A stretch of 64,000 nt of DNA from Dactylosporangium siamense. Its GTDB lineage: Bacteria > Actinomycetota > Actinomycetes > Mycobacteriales > Micromonosporaceae. The DNA lies in NCBI RefSeq assembly GCF_016862795.1, contig NZ_BONQ01000047.1:89248-153247 (forward strand), written 5' to 3'. Made by a program: the position numbers and the translations under genes. Each line of letters starts with the position of its first letter. The stretch's first letter is position 1. Of the stretch, positions 18,837 to 29,119 are shown piece after piece. The notes under the pieces are model-generated. The model did no database searches. It was not told the DNA's origin and saw only the letters and a program-made list of their open reading frames with translations.

Positions 18837-21800
18837 ATGGCACCGACGACCCCGCCGCTGCTCCGTGAGCTGATCAGTATTCCGGAGCGGTCCAGCCAGA
18901 GCGACTTCGTGCTCAAGCTCGTGGAGGGCGTGACCGATCCGCGGGAGACGCTGCGGGAGTACGTGATCACGGACCGTCTGGTCGAAAACTTCGACCAAGC
19001 GCTCAACCTGATCGCCGGAGCGCTCAGCGGCGGGTCGAAGGCGGCGTACCTGCACGGCTCGTTCGGTGCCGGTAAGTCGCACTTCATGGCGGTGCTGCAC
19101 GCATTGCTGCGGGGTGAGCAGGTCGCGCGGGAGCGGGACGAGTTCGCGCGGCTGCTCGGCAAGCACGACGAGTGGCTGTCGGGGAAGAACTTCCTGCTCG
19201 TGCCGTTCCATCTGATCGGCGCCAAGTCGCTGGAGCAGAAGGTCCTCGGCGGCTACGTCGAGCACATCCGGCGGCTGCACCCGGACGCGCCGATTCCGGC
19301 GGTGCATCGGACCGACGCGCTGCTGGACAGTGCGCGGTACCAGCGCAAGACGATGGGTGATGCGGCGTTCATCGGCGGGCTGCCGGGCAGCGACGACGAG
19401 TGGGGCGACGAGGAGTCCTGGACGCCGCAGCGGCTCGACGCGGCATTCGCCGCACCGGCCGACGACGAGGACCGCCAGAAGCTGGTCAACGACCTACTGC
19501 TGACCTGGAACCAGGGATTCTTCACCAACGCGCAGGAGGACGCGGAGGGGTTCGTCTCCCTCGACCGCGGCCTCACCGAGATCAGCCGGCACGCCAAGAG
19601 CCTGGGGTACGACGGTCTCGTACTGTTCCTGGACGAGCTGATCCTGTGGCTGGCCAACTCGATCGCGGACGAGAAGTTCGTAGCGCGGGAGATCCAGAAG
19701 ATCACGAACTTCGTCGAAGGTGGCGACACCCGGCGGCCGATCCCGATCGTCAGTTTCATTGCCCGGCAGCGTGACCTGCGGGAGCTGGTCGGCACGGACG
19801 TGACCGGCGCGACCGAGCTTGGGTTCATGGACACGCTGAACCTGGCCAGCGGCCGGTTCGAGGTGATCACGCTCGAGGACCGCAACCTGCCGGACATCGC
19901 CCGGCAGCGTCTGCTCAAGCCGGTGTCGGTCGAGGCCGGTCAGCAGATCGCCGACGCGTTCGAGCGCACCACGAAGGAAGTGCGCCGCGACGTCTTCGAC
20001 ACGCTCATGGGCGCTGACGGCGCGGACATCGCCTCGTTCCGCGCCACGTATCCGTTCAGTCCGGCGTTCATCAGCACACTGGTGCAGGTGTCCAGCGCGC
20101 TGCAGCGGTCCCGGACGGCGTTGAAGCTCATGCGGGACCTTCTCGTCGAGCGTCGTGACGACCTGCGGCTGGGGCAGTTGGTGCCGCTCGGTGAACTGTA
20201 CGAGGTGATCAGCCGGGGTGGCGACCAGCCGTTCACGGAGAAGTTGAAGATCGAGTTCGAGACGGCGCAGCGGCTGTACCAGGGGCGGCTCCGCCCGTAC
20301 CTGCTGAGTGTTTACGGCATCGGTGAGGACGACGTGGAGCGGGTCCGCCGCGGCGCGGACGTGCCGGCGGACCTCGCCGGCCGGGTCCGGGTGTTCACCG
20401 GCGACGACCGGATCATCAAGACGCTGCTGCTGTCGGCATTGGCGCCGACCGTACCGGCGCTGCGGAACCTGACCGCGCGGCGGCTGTCGGCGCTGAACCA
20501 CGGCAGTATCACCAGCCCGATTCCGGGTGGTGAGGTCGGCCAGGTCATGCGCAAGATCGACGACTGGGCGGGCCAGTTCGGGGAGATCAAGAAACTGGGC
20601 ATCGAAGACCCGGTCGTGTCGCTGGAACTCGTCGGCGTCGACGTGGACAGCGTGCTGCAGTCCGCGCACCACTTCGACAAACCGGCCAACCGGCGTTCGA
20701 TGGTGAAGCGGCTGCTCTGGGAGGAGCTCGGCATCACCGAGTCCGGTCAGTACGTCGACACGGCGGACCTGACTTGGCGCGGCAGCCGCCGCCAGCTTGA
20801 AGTGATCTTCGGTAACGTGCGCGACGAGAACAACATCCGCGACGATGCCTTCCATCCGCTGGACCCCAACGCGTGGCGGTTGGTAGTGGACTACCCGTTC
20901 GATGAGGGCAACCACAGCCCGGCCGACGACCGCGACCGCGTGCACCGCCTCGGTGAACGCATCGCACCGCGCACCGTGTGCTGGATCCCGGCCGCGTTCA
21001 CCACCGACCGTCTCAACGACCTGGGCCGGCTAGTCATCATCGACGCCGTGCTCAGCGGCCAGCGGTTCGACAGCCACGCCCAGCATCTGAGCAAGGACGA
21101 CCGGCGGCGGGCGTTCGACACCCTGCGCAGCCAGCGGGACGCTCTGATGAACCGGATGCGGACGCTGCTGCGGCAGGCGTACGGGTTGGCGGCGAAGCAG
21201 TCAGGTGACGTCGTCACCTCGTACCAGGATCATGTCCTGGCATTGGCCGCCGGGCTGACGCCGACGTTGCCGGTCGGTGCGGCGTTCAAGCAGGCCCTGC
21301 ATGCGCTGGCCGACCAGATGCTGGCCAACCAGTTCCCGGCGCATCCGGACTTCGACCCGGACCGCAACGGCACCGTCGTCAAGCCAGCCGACCTGAAGCT
21401 GGTGCTCGAGGTCGTGCGTCAGGCGATCGACACTCCCGACGGTCGGGTCGAGGTGGAGCGCAAGGATCGCCTCACCGTCCGGCGGATCGCCAACCCGCTG
21501 CGGCTGGGCGAAATGTACGAGTCGGCGTTCGTGCTGGGACGGCACTGGGTGCAGCACTTCCACCAGAAGGCGGCGCAGGAAGGCATCAGCGACGACCTGA
21601 AGGTGAAGGACCTGCTGCGCTGGCTGGACGAGCCGCAGCCCTACGGCCTGGACCGTCACGTCGCCGGTCTGGTCCTGATGTGTTTCGCGGAGCAGACCGA
21701 CCGGGCGTGGCTGCAGCAGGGCGGGGTGCTCAACCCGCCGCCGGACCTAACGACCATCCGCGAGCACTACACGCTGCGGGAACAGGCGCTGCCGTCGGAG

Positions 21801-22532
21801 GAGCACTGGCAGACGGCGGTCCGCCGGTCGATGGACCTGTTCGGGGTGACGACGCCCGGGCCGCGGCGCGGCCGGCTGGTGGCGCTGCTCGTACGTGACA
21901 TCTCGACTGAGGCTGCCCGGCACCGCGACAACGCCCATCGGCTGCTGCGCCAGCTGCAGAACCATGCCGAGCAGCTCGACCTCTCCCCCGACAGCGGACG
22001 GCTGCACACCGCTCAGGCCGCCGCCGATCTGCTCGACGGGCTGCACTCCCGGGCAAGCACCGTCGACGTCATCGAGCACCTGGCGACAGCGGATCTCGGT
22101 GGACCGGCGGACCGGTGCGGTACGAGCATCAAGTCCGCCACCACGAACGCCCAGGCCCTCGACCAGATGGACTGGAACTCACTGAACCTCGTCGTGCAGC
22201 TCCCGGCGCCGTTCGACCGCGAGGGCGCCGACATCCTGGAAGAACTACGAACGGTCGCGCGTGTGGACGAGCTGACCGCGAAGGTGAAGCTGGCACAGGC
22301 GCTCACGTCCGCCAGGTCCAAGGCGTCGACCTTGCTGAACCGGGCCATCATCAAGCCGAAGGGTGATCGGGTGGTTGTCGTCGATCCGCCGGTCGTGGTC
22401 GACCTGCCGGACGTCACCACCCATCCGGATGTCACGGCAGCCAACCTGGCGGAGGTCGTCGAAGCACTGCGCGCGGCGGTTACCGCGAAGCCGGGCAAGC
22501 GATTCACTGTTTCGTGGCGGGAAGTCGGATGA
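18837..22532 (+). CDS. pglY: BREX type 2 P-loop ATPase PglY
   Basis: The ATG at 18837 is chosen because family members begin close to the LLRELISIPERSSQSDFVLK segment; the frame is open to 18780. The 1231-aa protein has a Walker A GSFGAGKS at about residue 73 and a Walker B-like LVLFLDELILWLAN near 264. A long helical body with no recognised nuclease follows. PglY is the type 2 counterpart of BrxC, a large AAA+-like ATPase essential for BREX function. The Shine-Dalgarno sequence is weak and a 70-bp gap separates it from the Uma2 relic, so it may have lost strict coupling to pglX. Its stop overlaps pglZ in ATGA. Confidence 0.92.
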   Translation: MAPTTPPLLRELISIPERSSQSDFVLKLVEGVTDPRETLREYVITDRLVENFDQALNLIAGALSGGSKAAYLHGSFGAGKSHFMAVLHALLRGEQVARERDEFARLLGKHDEWLSGKNFLLVPFHLIGAKSLEQKVLGGYVEHIRRLHPDAPIPAVHRTDALLDSARYQRKTMGDAAFIGGLPGSDDEWGDEESWTPQRLDAAFAAPADDEDRQKLVNDLLLTWNQGFFTNAQEDAEGFVSLDRGLTEISRHAKSLGYDGLVLFLDELILWLANSIADEKFVAREIQKITNFVEGGDTRRPIPIVSFIARQRDLRELVGTDVTGATELGFMDTLNLASGRFEVITLEDRNLPDIARQRLLKPVSVEAGQQIADAFERTTKEVRRDVFDTLMGADGADIASFRATYPFSPAFISTLVQVSSALQRSRTALKLMRDLLVERRDDLRLGQLVPLGELYEVISRGGDQPFTEKLKIEFETAQRLYQGRLRPYLLSVYGIGEDDVERVRRGADVPADLAGRVRVFTGDDRIIKTLLLSALAPTVPALRNLTARRLSALNHGSITSPIPGGEVGQVMRKIDDWAGQFGEIKKLGIEDPVVSLELVGVDVDSVLQSAHHFDKPANRRSMVKRLLWEELGITESGQYVDTADLTWRGSRRQLEVIFGNVRDENNIRDDAFHPLDPNAWRLVVDYPFDEGNHSPADDRDRVHRLGERIAPRTVCWIPAAFTTDRLNDLGRLVIIDAVLSGQRFDSHAQHLSKDDRRRAFDTLRSQRDALMNRMRTLLRQAYGLAAKQSGDVVTSYQDHVLALAAGLTPTLPVGAAFKQALHALADQMLANQFPAHPDFDPDRNGTVVKPADLKLVLEVVRQAIDTPDGRVEVERKDRLTVRRIANPLRLGEMYESAFVLGRHWVQHFHQKAAQEGISDDLKVKDLLRWLDEPQPYGLDRHVAGLVLMCFAEQTDRAWLQQGGVLNPPPDLTTIREHYTLREQALPSEEHWQTAVRRSMDLFGVTTPGPRRGRLVALLVRDISTEAARHRDNAHRLLRQLQNHAEQLDLSPDSGRLHTAQAAADLLDGLHSRASTVDVIEHLATADLGGPADRCGTSIKSATTNAQALDQMDWNSLNLVVQLPAPFDREGADILEELRTVARVDELTAKVKLAQALTSARSKASTLLNRAIIKPKGDRVVVVDPPVVVDLPDVTTHPDVTAANLAEVVEALRAAVTAKPGKRFTVSWREVG

Positions 22533-25342
22533 CCGCTCCCGACGCCACGCGATCCCGGGTCATACGCATCACGCCGGCGGCACTGACCCGCAAGATAGAG
22601 CAACAACTCGCCCGCCACCGGCGGGCTGCGGACGGGCCCGCCCCGGTGATCCTGCTGCGCGCGGAACCGCAATGGGCCGCTACTGAGCCGACCTTGACGC
22701 TCACGGACGGAACCCCGATCCGGGTCACCACGGCGGTCTCCACGCTCGCGGTGTGGGACCACCTCGTCGGACACCGCACCGGTGCCGCACCCGAGCCGCT
22801 GGTGGTCCTGACCGACCTGACCGACACCGAACTCGGCCCCGGCGTGCTCAGCGACGTGTTCCGGAACAAGGTCATCACCATCGAACCCTGGTCGTTGATC
22901 GCGGACTGTTTCGGCGCCCAACGGGTCGATCCGCGGCTGGCGCAGCAGCGGTGGGCCGGCACGGCACTGATCGACGCGATGCCGAGCACCGGATGGCCGA
23001 AACTATCCGGCACCGTGCTCACCCGCGACGTGGCGCTCAGCTGCCTCGCCGCGGCACGGCTCGGCCTCAACGCCACCAACGGTGACGCCGAGAACCTCGA
23101 CGGTGCCGCGCTGCTGAGGTGGACCCTGCGGCCCGAGGCCACCGCCGCGCTGACCGACCTGCCAGCCGACGAACGCGCCGGCCTGCAGGACTGGCTGGTG
23201 GAACGGACCGGCAATTCGGCACGTCCCGTCTTCGCCCTGATCAAGGCCGGACGGGTCGGGGACAGCCTCCCGCTCGGGCTGGTGTGCGCGGTCCTCTGGT
23301 CCGACGACAGCGCTGACGCTGCCCGCGCCAAGGGCCGGGTCGACCAGTACCTCAACGACGCCGCACTCGGCGACCAGGAACTTGTCGCGCTCGGCCGGAC
23401 GGCCGAACAGGTCGTCGCCGAAATGCTGGTGGAGTCCGGACGCGACGGTGTGCACGGTGCTGCCGTCGCGCTGCACCTGCGGCAGGTGCTCGACCAGGCA
23501 GAAAAGCTCGTCATCCAGCTCGGCGCACAGGCCGCCGCCGCATCCAGTCCGATTCTGCGGTCGGGCTTCGACCACCTGGTCGGGACCGTTGCCCGCGCCC
23601 TGCACGGCACGCTCGCCAAACCCGGACCGCTGTCGTTGCCGGCGCTCGAGACCGCGGTCGACGCGCTCGGCAAGCACCATCTGGCATCCGCGCAGCCGCA
23701 GCGGGTCGAACGGGCCCGGATGGCGCTGCGCCTGACCCGTTGGCTGGCGCTGGGAGATCCGACGCCGCCGCAGGGCGTCGGGGAGGCGATCGACCAGCAG
23801 GTCGCCCAGTGGGGCTGGGTGGACTGGGCGCTCACCCACGTCTGGGCGGGCGAGGAGGCGCACCCGGTGCTGCAGGCGGCGTACCGGGACCTCTACCAGC
23901 AGGTGGCGGCCCGCAGGCGCGCACTCGATGAGGCGTTCGCCGGCCGGTTGGCGACGTGGACCGCCGCGGGCGGACCGCTGTCCGGGCCGACCCTGGTCGT
24001 GGAGAAGGTCCTCGAACGGGTGGTCGCGCCGCTGATCCGCGATGCCGGACCACCGGTGCTGCTCGTCATCCTCGACGGCATGAGCACCGCCGTCGCCGCC
24101 GAACTGGCCCAGGACCTCACCGACCACGGCCTCGTCGAGTTCGACCCGCTGTCCGGTGCCGACAAGGCGGCCGCTCAGCCCCGGCGGCGCGGCGTCGTAG
24201 CCGCGTTGCCCACGCTCACCACCGTCTCCCGGGCGTCGCTGCTCAGCGGCAAATTACTCAGCGGCGGCCAGGACGACGAGCGCACCGCCTTCGAGTCGCA
24301 TCCGCTGTGGGCCGGCCGCCCGGCACGGCTCTTCCACAAGGGATCGCTGCACGGCGGGGCCGGTGAAGTCCTGGGTGCGGAACTGGTGCAGGCGCTCGGC
24401 GACGCGCAGACGGTCGTCGCCGTCGTCATCAACACCGTCGACGACGCGCTCGACCGGGGCCGCGAATCCGCCGACGCGTCATGGCGGCTCAACAACCTCG
24501 GACCGCTGCGGGTGCTGCTCGACCATGCCCGAAGCGCGGGCCGCGCGGTGATCCTGACCAGCGACCACGGTCACGTACTGCACCGCGACGGCACACACCG
24601 CTCCGTCGACGCGGCCGAATCCGGGCGCCATCGACGTCCCGGCTCGACACCGGTCGGCGCTGGTGAGGTGCTGCTGTCCGGCCCCCGGGTCGTCGCCGAT
24701 GAGCACCGCATCGTCGCGCTCTGGGATCCGGATCTGCGGTACGGGCCGAAGAACGCTGGCTACCACGGTGGTGCGGCCCTCGCGGAGGTCGCCATTCCAC
24801 TGCTGGCGTTCCTGTCCCGCGGCGCCGAGGTCCCGGCCGGCTGGGGGGCGTTGTCCGACCAACGCCCGGCCTGGTGGGAACCGGTCACGCCGGCCACACC
24901 GGCAGCGCCTGTCGCGACGATCGCGCCGGCCGTTCCCCCGCGGAAAGGTACCCGTCGTCCGGTACCGCAAGGGCAGGAAGCACTCGACATCGTGCTCGAC
25001 ACGCCAGTCGCGGATGCGCCCGCGCCCGGACTGCTCGACGCGTTGTTCGCCAGCGAGATGTTCGAGGCGCAGCAGGCGTCCACCGCGCGACGGATGCCGA
25101 AACCGAAGATCAGAGCTGCCCTCGACGCGCTCCTCGCGGCCAACAACACGCTGCCGTTGCCGGTCTTCGCGCAGCGCGCCGGTGAGGTGCCGGCACGGGC
25201 CAGCGGGTTCGCTACCACCCTGGCCCGCATCCTCAACGTCGACAACTTCGAGGTGCTGCAACTGATCGACGGCGGGCAGACCGTCCGGCTCAACGTCGCG
25301 CTGCTGCGCGCCCAGTTCGGCCTCCCGGACGACGTGCGATGA
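22529..25342 (+). CDS. pglZ: BREX alkaline-phosphatase-superfamily protein PglZ
   Basis: The ATG at 22529 overlaps the pglY stop by 4 bp and gives 937 aa. The central PglZ domain shows LLVILDGMSTAVAAELAQDL at about residue 510, with the metal-binding Asp. It continues with LPTLTTVSRASLLSGKL and the later AVILTSDHGHVLHRDG, the second metal site of the alkaline phosphatase fold. PglZ is the signature protein of all BREX systems; its exact substrate is not settled. The N-terminal 480 residues are helical and unrecognised, as in other type 2 members. The stop overlaps brxD in ATGA. Confidence 0.94.
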   Translation: MTAPDATRSRVIRITPAALTRKIEQQLARHRRAADGPAPVILLRAEPQWAATEPTLTLTDGTPIRVTTAVSTLAVWDHLVGHRTGAAPEPLVVLTDLTDTELGPGVLSDVFRNKVITIEPWSLIADCFGAQRVDPRLAQQRWAGTALIDAMPSTGWPKLSGTVLTRDVALSCLAAARLGLNATNGDAENLDGAALLRWTLRPEATAALTDLPADERAGLQDWLVERTGNSARPVFALIKAGRVGDSLPLGLVCAVLWSDDSADAARAKGRVDQYLNDAALGDQELVALGRTAEQVVAEMLVESGRDGVHGAAVALHLRQVLDQAEKLVIQLGAQAAAASSPILRSGFDHLVGTVARALHGTLAKPGPLSLPALETAVDALGKHHLASAQPQRVERARMALRLTRWLALGDPTPPQGVGEAIDQQVAQWGWVDWALTHVWAGEEAHPVLQAAYRDLYQQVAARRRALDEAFAGRLATWTAAGGPLSGPTLVVEKVLERVVAPLIRDAGPPVLLVILDGMSTAVAAELAQDLTDHGLVEFDPLSGADKAAAQPRRRGVVAALPTLTTVSRASLLSGKLLSGGQDDERTAFESHPLWAGRPARLFHKGSLHGGAGEVLGAELVQALGDAQTVVAVVINTVDDALDRGRESADASWRLNNLGPLRVLLDHARSAGRAVILTSDHGHVLHRDGTHRSVDAAESGRHRRPGSTPVGAGEVLLSGPRVVADEHRIVALWDPDLRYGPKNAGYHGGAALAEVAIPLLAFLSRGAEVPAGWGALSDQRPAWWEPVTPATPAAPVATIAPAVPPRKGTRRPVPQGQEALDIVLDTPVADAPAPGLLDALFASEMFEAQQASTARRMPKPKIRAALDALLAANNTLPLPVFAQRAGEVPARASGFATTLARILNVDNFEVLQLIDGGQTVRLNVALLRAQFGLPDDVR

Positions 25343-26655
25343 CCGCCGCGGTGAGCGCCGCGCGGCGCCGGCAGGTCATCGACGCGCTGCGGCGCGGCGC
25401 CGTCCCCGAAACCGGGCTCGACCTGCTCGCCGTCGGCCTGGACCGCTTCTCCGGCAGCGTCGAGGAAGACCTCGACGTGGTCGCGGGTGGTGGTGCGGTC
25501 TTCAAGGCCGTCCGCGGCGAGTACGGCGCCGGCAAGACCTTCTTCGCCCGCTGGCTCGCCGACCGGGCCCGAAGAGCGAACTTCGCCACCGCCGAGGTGC
25601 AGATCTCCGAGACCGAGACGCCGCTGCACAAGCTGGAAACCGTGTACCGGCGGCTCACGGAACGCCTGACCACATCAGCGTTCCCGCCGAGCGCGCTGCG
25701 GCCCGTGGTCGACTCGTGGTTCTACGCCCTCGAAGAGGACGCCCTCGCCGCCGGTACACCCGCCGACGACGCCGCAGCACTGGAACACACCGTCGCTGAC
25801 CTGCTGCAGCAACGCCTCACCGAAGTGGGCCGGACCGCGCCGACCTTCGCTGCTGCCCTCGCCGCCTACCGGGCCGCCACGATCGGCGGTGACCCGACCA
25901 CAGCAGCCGCGATCCTCGCCTGGCTCGGCGGGCAACCGCACGTCGCCGCCGCGGCCCGTCGCATCGCCGGTGTCCGCGGCGACCTCGACCACTTCGGCGC
26001 GCTCGGCTTCCTCCAAGGGCTCCTGACCGTCCTGCGAGACTCCGGCCACCCCGGCCTCCTGCTCGTCCTCGACGAGGTCGAAACCCTGCAACGAGTCCGG
26101 TCCGACGCCCGCGACAAAGCTCTCAACGCTCTGCGGCAGCTCATCGACGAGGTGTACACGGGTCGCTTCCCCGGCCTGTACCTGGTCATCACCGGCACAC
26201 CACCGTTCTTCGACGGCCAGCAGGGCGCCCAACGACTCGCCCCACTCGCCCAACGGCTCGCCACCGACTTCCCCACCGATCCCCGCTGGGACAACCCGCG
26301 AGCTGTCCAGATCAGGCTGCCCGGCTTCACCATCGACGCGCTGGCCGACCTCGGCACCAAGGTCCGCGACCTCTTCGCCGCCGGCACCACCGACCCAGCC
26401 CGCATCGCCACCACCGTCGACGACCGCTACCTGCACGACCTGGCCAACGCCGTCGCCGGCAGGCTCGGCGGAAAGGCCGGCATCGCACCCCGGCTGTTCC
26501 TGAAGAAACTCGTCGCCGGCGTCCTCGACCCCGTCGACCTCCACACGGATTTCGACCCCCGCCGGCACTACGCCCTGACCGTGACCGACACCGAAATGTC
26601 CGACGTGGAACGCAACGCGGCCAACGCCGACGACATCGACCTCGAGGTACCGTGA
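25339..26655 (+). CDS. brxD: BREX type 2 ATP-binding protein BrxD
   Basis: This 438-aa protein starts in an ATGA overlap with pglZ. It has a Walker A GEYGAGKTFF at about residue 60 and a Walker B GLLLVLDEVETLQRVR near residue 240. The C-terminal part resembles AAA+ lids (RLGGKAGIAPRLFLKKLVAG). This is the BrxD (DUF2791-type) ATPase found in type 2 BREX clusters between pglZ and the helicase. It ends in a GTGA overlap with brxHI. Confidence 0.92.
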   Translation: MTAAVSAARRRQVIDALRRGAVPETGLDLLAVGLDRFSGSVEEDLDVVAGGGAVFKAVRGEYGAGKTFFARWLADRARRANFATAEVQISETETPLHKLETVYRRLTERLTTSAFPPSALRPVVDSWFYALEEDALAAGTPADDAAALEHTVADLLQQRLTEVGRTAPTFAAALAAYRAATIGGDPTTAAAILAWLGGQPHVAAAARRIAGVRGDLDHFGALGFLQGLLTVLRDSGHPGLLLVLDEVETLQRVRSDARDKALNALRQLIDEVYTGRFPGLYLVITGTPPFFDGQQGAQRLAPLAQRLATDFPTDPRWDNPRAVQIRLPGFTIDALADLGTKVRDLFAAGTTDPARIATTVDDRYLHDLANAVAGRLGGKAGIAPRLFLKKLVAGVLDPVDLHTDFDPRRHYALTVTDTEMSDVERNAANADDIDLEVP

Positions 26656-28772
26656 GCCTGGAGGCGCTGCACCCGTCCATCCAGCATCACGTCGCCAACA
26701 CGCTGGGCTGGTCGGCACTGCGACCATTGCAGGAGGCCGCGGTCGCCCCGCTGATGGCCGGCGACGACGCCTTACTCCTGGCCCCGACGGCCGGCGGGAA
26801 GACCGAGGCCGCCGCCCTGCCGCTGCTGTCGCGGATGGCCGCCGAGCAGTGGCGCGGACCGTCGCTGATCTACCTGTGCCCGCTGAAAGCGCTGCTGAAC
26901 AACCTCCTCCCGCGTCTCGAGCAGTACGCCGGCTGGATCGGACACACCGTGGCCCTCTGGCACGGCGACGTCAACACGCCACAGCGCCGGCAGATCCTGC
27001 GCAACCGCCCCGACGTCCTGCTCACCACACCGGAATCTCTGGAAGCGATGCTGGTCAGCGTCAACGTCGACCACGCGTCGTTCCTCGGCGGCGTACAAAC
27101 CGTCGTCGTTGACGAGGTGCACGCGTTCGCCGGCGACGACCGCGGCTGGCACCTCCTCGCGGTGCTGGAGCGGCTGAGCCGGGTCGCCGGGCATCCGATC
27201 CAACGGGTCGGGCTCTCCGCCACCGTCGGCAACCCCGACGAACTGCTGCACTGGCTGCAAGGCGCCCAACGGGGGCAACGACCCGGGTCGGTCATCGCGC
27301 CCGACCTCCCCACACCCGTCGTCTTCGGCGGCAGCGTTCCTCCCGGCGACATCGAACTGGACTACGTCGGCTCCGTACCGAACGCCGCCACCGTCATCGC
27401 CGCCCTCCACGCCGGAGAGAAACGGCTCGTCTTCTGCGACTCCCGCCAACTCGTCGAAGAGCTCGGCGCGGCGCTGCGCGACCGGGGCGTCACCACATTC
27501 GTGTCACACGCCTCCCTCTCCGTCGACGAACGCCGCCGCGCCGAGGAGGCGTTCGCCGAAGCGCGTGACTGCGTCATCGTCTCCACCAGCACACTGGAAC
27601 TCGGCATCGACGTCGGCGACCTCGACCGCGTACTGCAGATCAACGCGCCACGCACTGTCGCGTCCTTCCTGCAACGCCTCGGACGCAGCGGACGACGGCC
27701 CGGCAGCGCACGCAACTGCCTCTTCCTCGCCCTCGACGAACCGGGCCTGCTGCAGGCTGCGGGGCTGCTGAGCCTCTGGGGCAGCGGATGGGTCGAGCCC
27801 GTCACGCCACCGCCCGAGCCGAGACACATCGTCGCGCAACAACTCCTCGCGCTGTGTCTGCAGGAACACCAGGTCGGCGAGAACCTTTGGCCAGCCGCCT
27901 GGAACGGGCTACCACCGTTCGACAAGACCGCCGAGGTCATCCAGCGGTACCTGGTCGAACAGGGCTACCTGGACCAGGACGCCGGCATGCTCCACATCGG
28001 CCCAGAAGCAGAGCTGCGCTTCGGCCGACGCCACTTCATGGACATGACCGCAGTCTTCACCGCACCGCCACAGTTCACTGTCCTGAGCGGACGCACCGAG
28101 ATCGGCCGGACCGACCCCGCACTGCTCACCGAAGAGGTCCGCGGGCCACGGCTCCTCCTGCTCGCCGGACGCAGCTGGCGGGTCACCTATGTTGACTGGG
28201 TCCGGCGACGCTGCTTCGTCGAACCCGCCGACAGCGGCGGAAAGGCACGCTGGAACACCAGTGGCGGCGTCGCCGGGCTCAGCTTCGAACTGGTCCGAGC
28301 CATGCGGGGCGTGCTCCTCGGCGCCGACCCGCCGGTACGGCTGACCCGCCGGGCTCGCAGCCGCCTCGAAGAGACCCGGCTGCGCCTGTCTTCGCACGCG
28401 CATCCAGGTGGCACGGTCGTGCACCGCAACCGTGGACAGCTGCGCTGGTGGACCTGGGCCGGCTACCGCGCGAACGCCACCCTCGCCACCACCCTCAATG
28501 AGCTGGTCGACCCCGCCGGATACTTCGACGACCAGCACATCCGACTACGTACAGACCTCACCCCGGACGACTGGCGCTCGGCGGTCTCGGACGCCCCCCA
28601 ACGGCTCTGCCTGCCGGACGTCGACCCGAAGGCACTCGTAGGCCTCAAATTCAACGCGGCCCTACCGGAACGGCTGGCCATAGCTACCTTGTCCGCGCGT
28701 CTGGCCGAACTATCAGCTGCCAGCATGATCCTCGGTGAGCGAGCTACCTTCGTCGTCTCGGACAGCGACTGA
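26652..28772 (+). CDS. brxHI: BREX Lhr-like DEAD/DEAH helicase BrxHI
   Basis: The GTG start at 26652 overlaps the brxD stop. The 706-aa protein has a full superfamily 2 set: APTAGGKTEAA (motif I, about residue 44), VVDEVHAF (DEVH box, about 153), GLSATVGNP (motif III, about 187) and STSTLELGIDVGDLDRVLQI with QRLGRSGRRPG (motifs V and VI). The C-terminal 300 residues resemble the winged-helix/Lhr-core region. It is the last gene of the BREX type 2 operon and would remodel or unwind DNA at sites sensed by the complex. Confidence 0.92.
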   Translation: MSLEALHPSIQHHVANTLGWSALRPLQEAAVAPLMAGDDALLLAPTAGGKTEAAALPLLSRMAAEQWRGPSLIYLCPLKALLNNLLPRLEQYAGWIGHTVALWHGDVNTPQRRQILRNRPDVLLTTPESLEAMLVSVNVDHASFLGGVQTVVVDEVHAFAGDDRGWHLLAVLERLSRVAGHPIQRVGLSATVGNPDELLHWLQGAQRGQRPGSVIAPDLPTPVVFGGSVPPGDIELDYVGSVPNAATVIAALHAGEKRLVFCDSRQLVEELGAALRDRGVTTFVSHASLSVDERRRAEEAFAEARDCVIVSTSTLELGIDVGDLDRVLQINAPRTVASFLQRLGRSGRRPGSARNCLFLALDEPGLLQAAGLLSLWGSGWVEPVTPPPEPRHIVAQQLLALCLQEHQVGENLWPAAWNGLPPFDKTAEVIQRYLVEQGYLDQDAGMLHIGPEAELRFGRRHFMDMTAVFTAPPQFTVLSGRTEIGRTDPALLTEEVRGPRLLLLAGRSWRVTYVDWVRRRCFVEPADSGGKARWNTSGGVAGLSFELVRAMRGVLLGADPPVRLTRRARSRLEETRLRLSSHAHPGGTVVHRNRGQLRWWTWAGYRANATLATTLNELVDPAGYFDDQHIRLRTDLTPDDWRSAVSDAPQRLCLPDVDPKALVGLKFNAALPERLAIATLSARLAELSAASMILGERATFVVSDSD

Positions 28773-29119
28773 GCTACTCGGACTGCACCGGTCAATGTCG
28801 GAAGATCCGTAACGCTCCCGCATGGGCAAAGCAATGTTGTGCACTACGACGGTAGGTGTGCGCAGCGCGGCAGCGGGTGAGCAGCAGGCGTCGCCGCGCC
28901 AGGCTTCGTGGCCTTCCTTGACCGCGACGGCGGCGATGGCCAGAGCGACTGCGGCCTTCCGGGACGGCGACGACGAGGCCGCAGCGAACTCGATCACGGC
29001 GACGCCCCCAGGTCGACTGGCAGGGGAGTGCGATCATGATGACGCGACACCGCTGTACGGGGCACAATGACGTAAATGTCCCTTTCGAGGTGCGTCGGCC
29101 GCACAGGGAGGAGGCAAGA
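28773..29119. other. Intergenic region between brxHI and the GTPase pair
   Basis: No convincing gene is visible in these 347 bp; the open frames have no Shine-Dalgarno sequence and no recognisable motif. It presumably carries the promoter of the GTPase pair, but no clear -35/-10 boxes or terminator hairpin were found. Confidence 0.4.
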
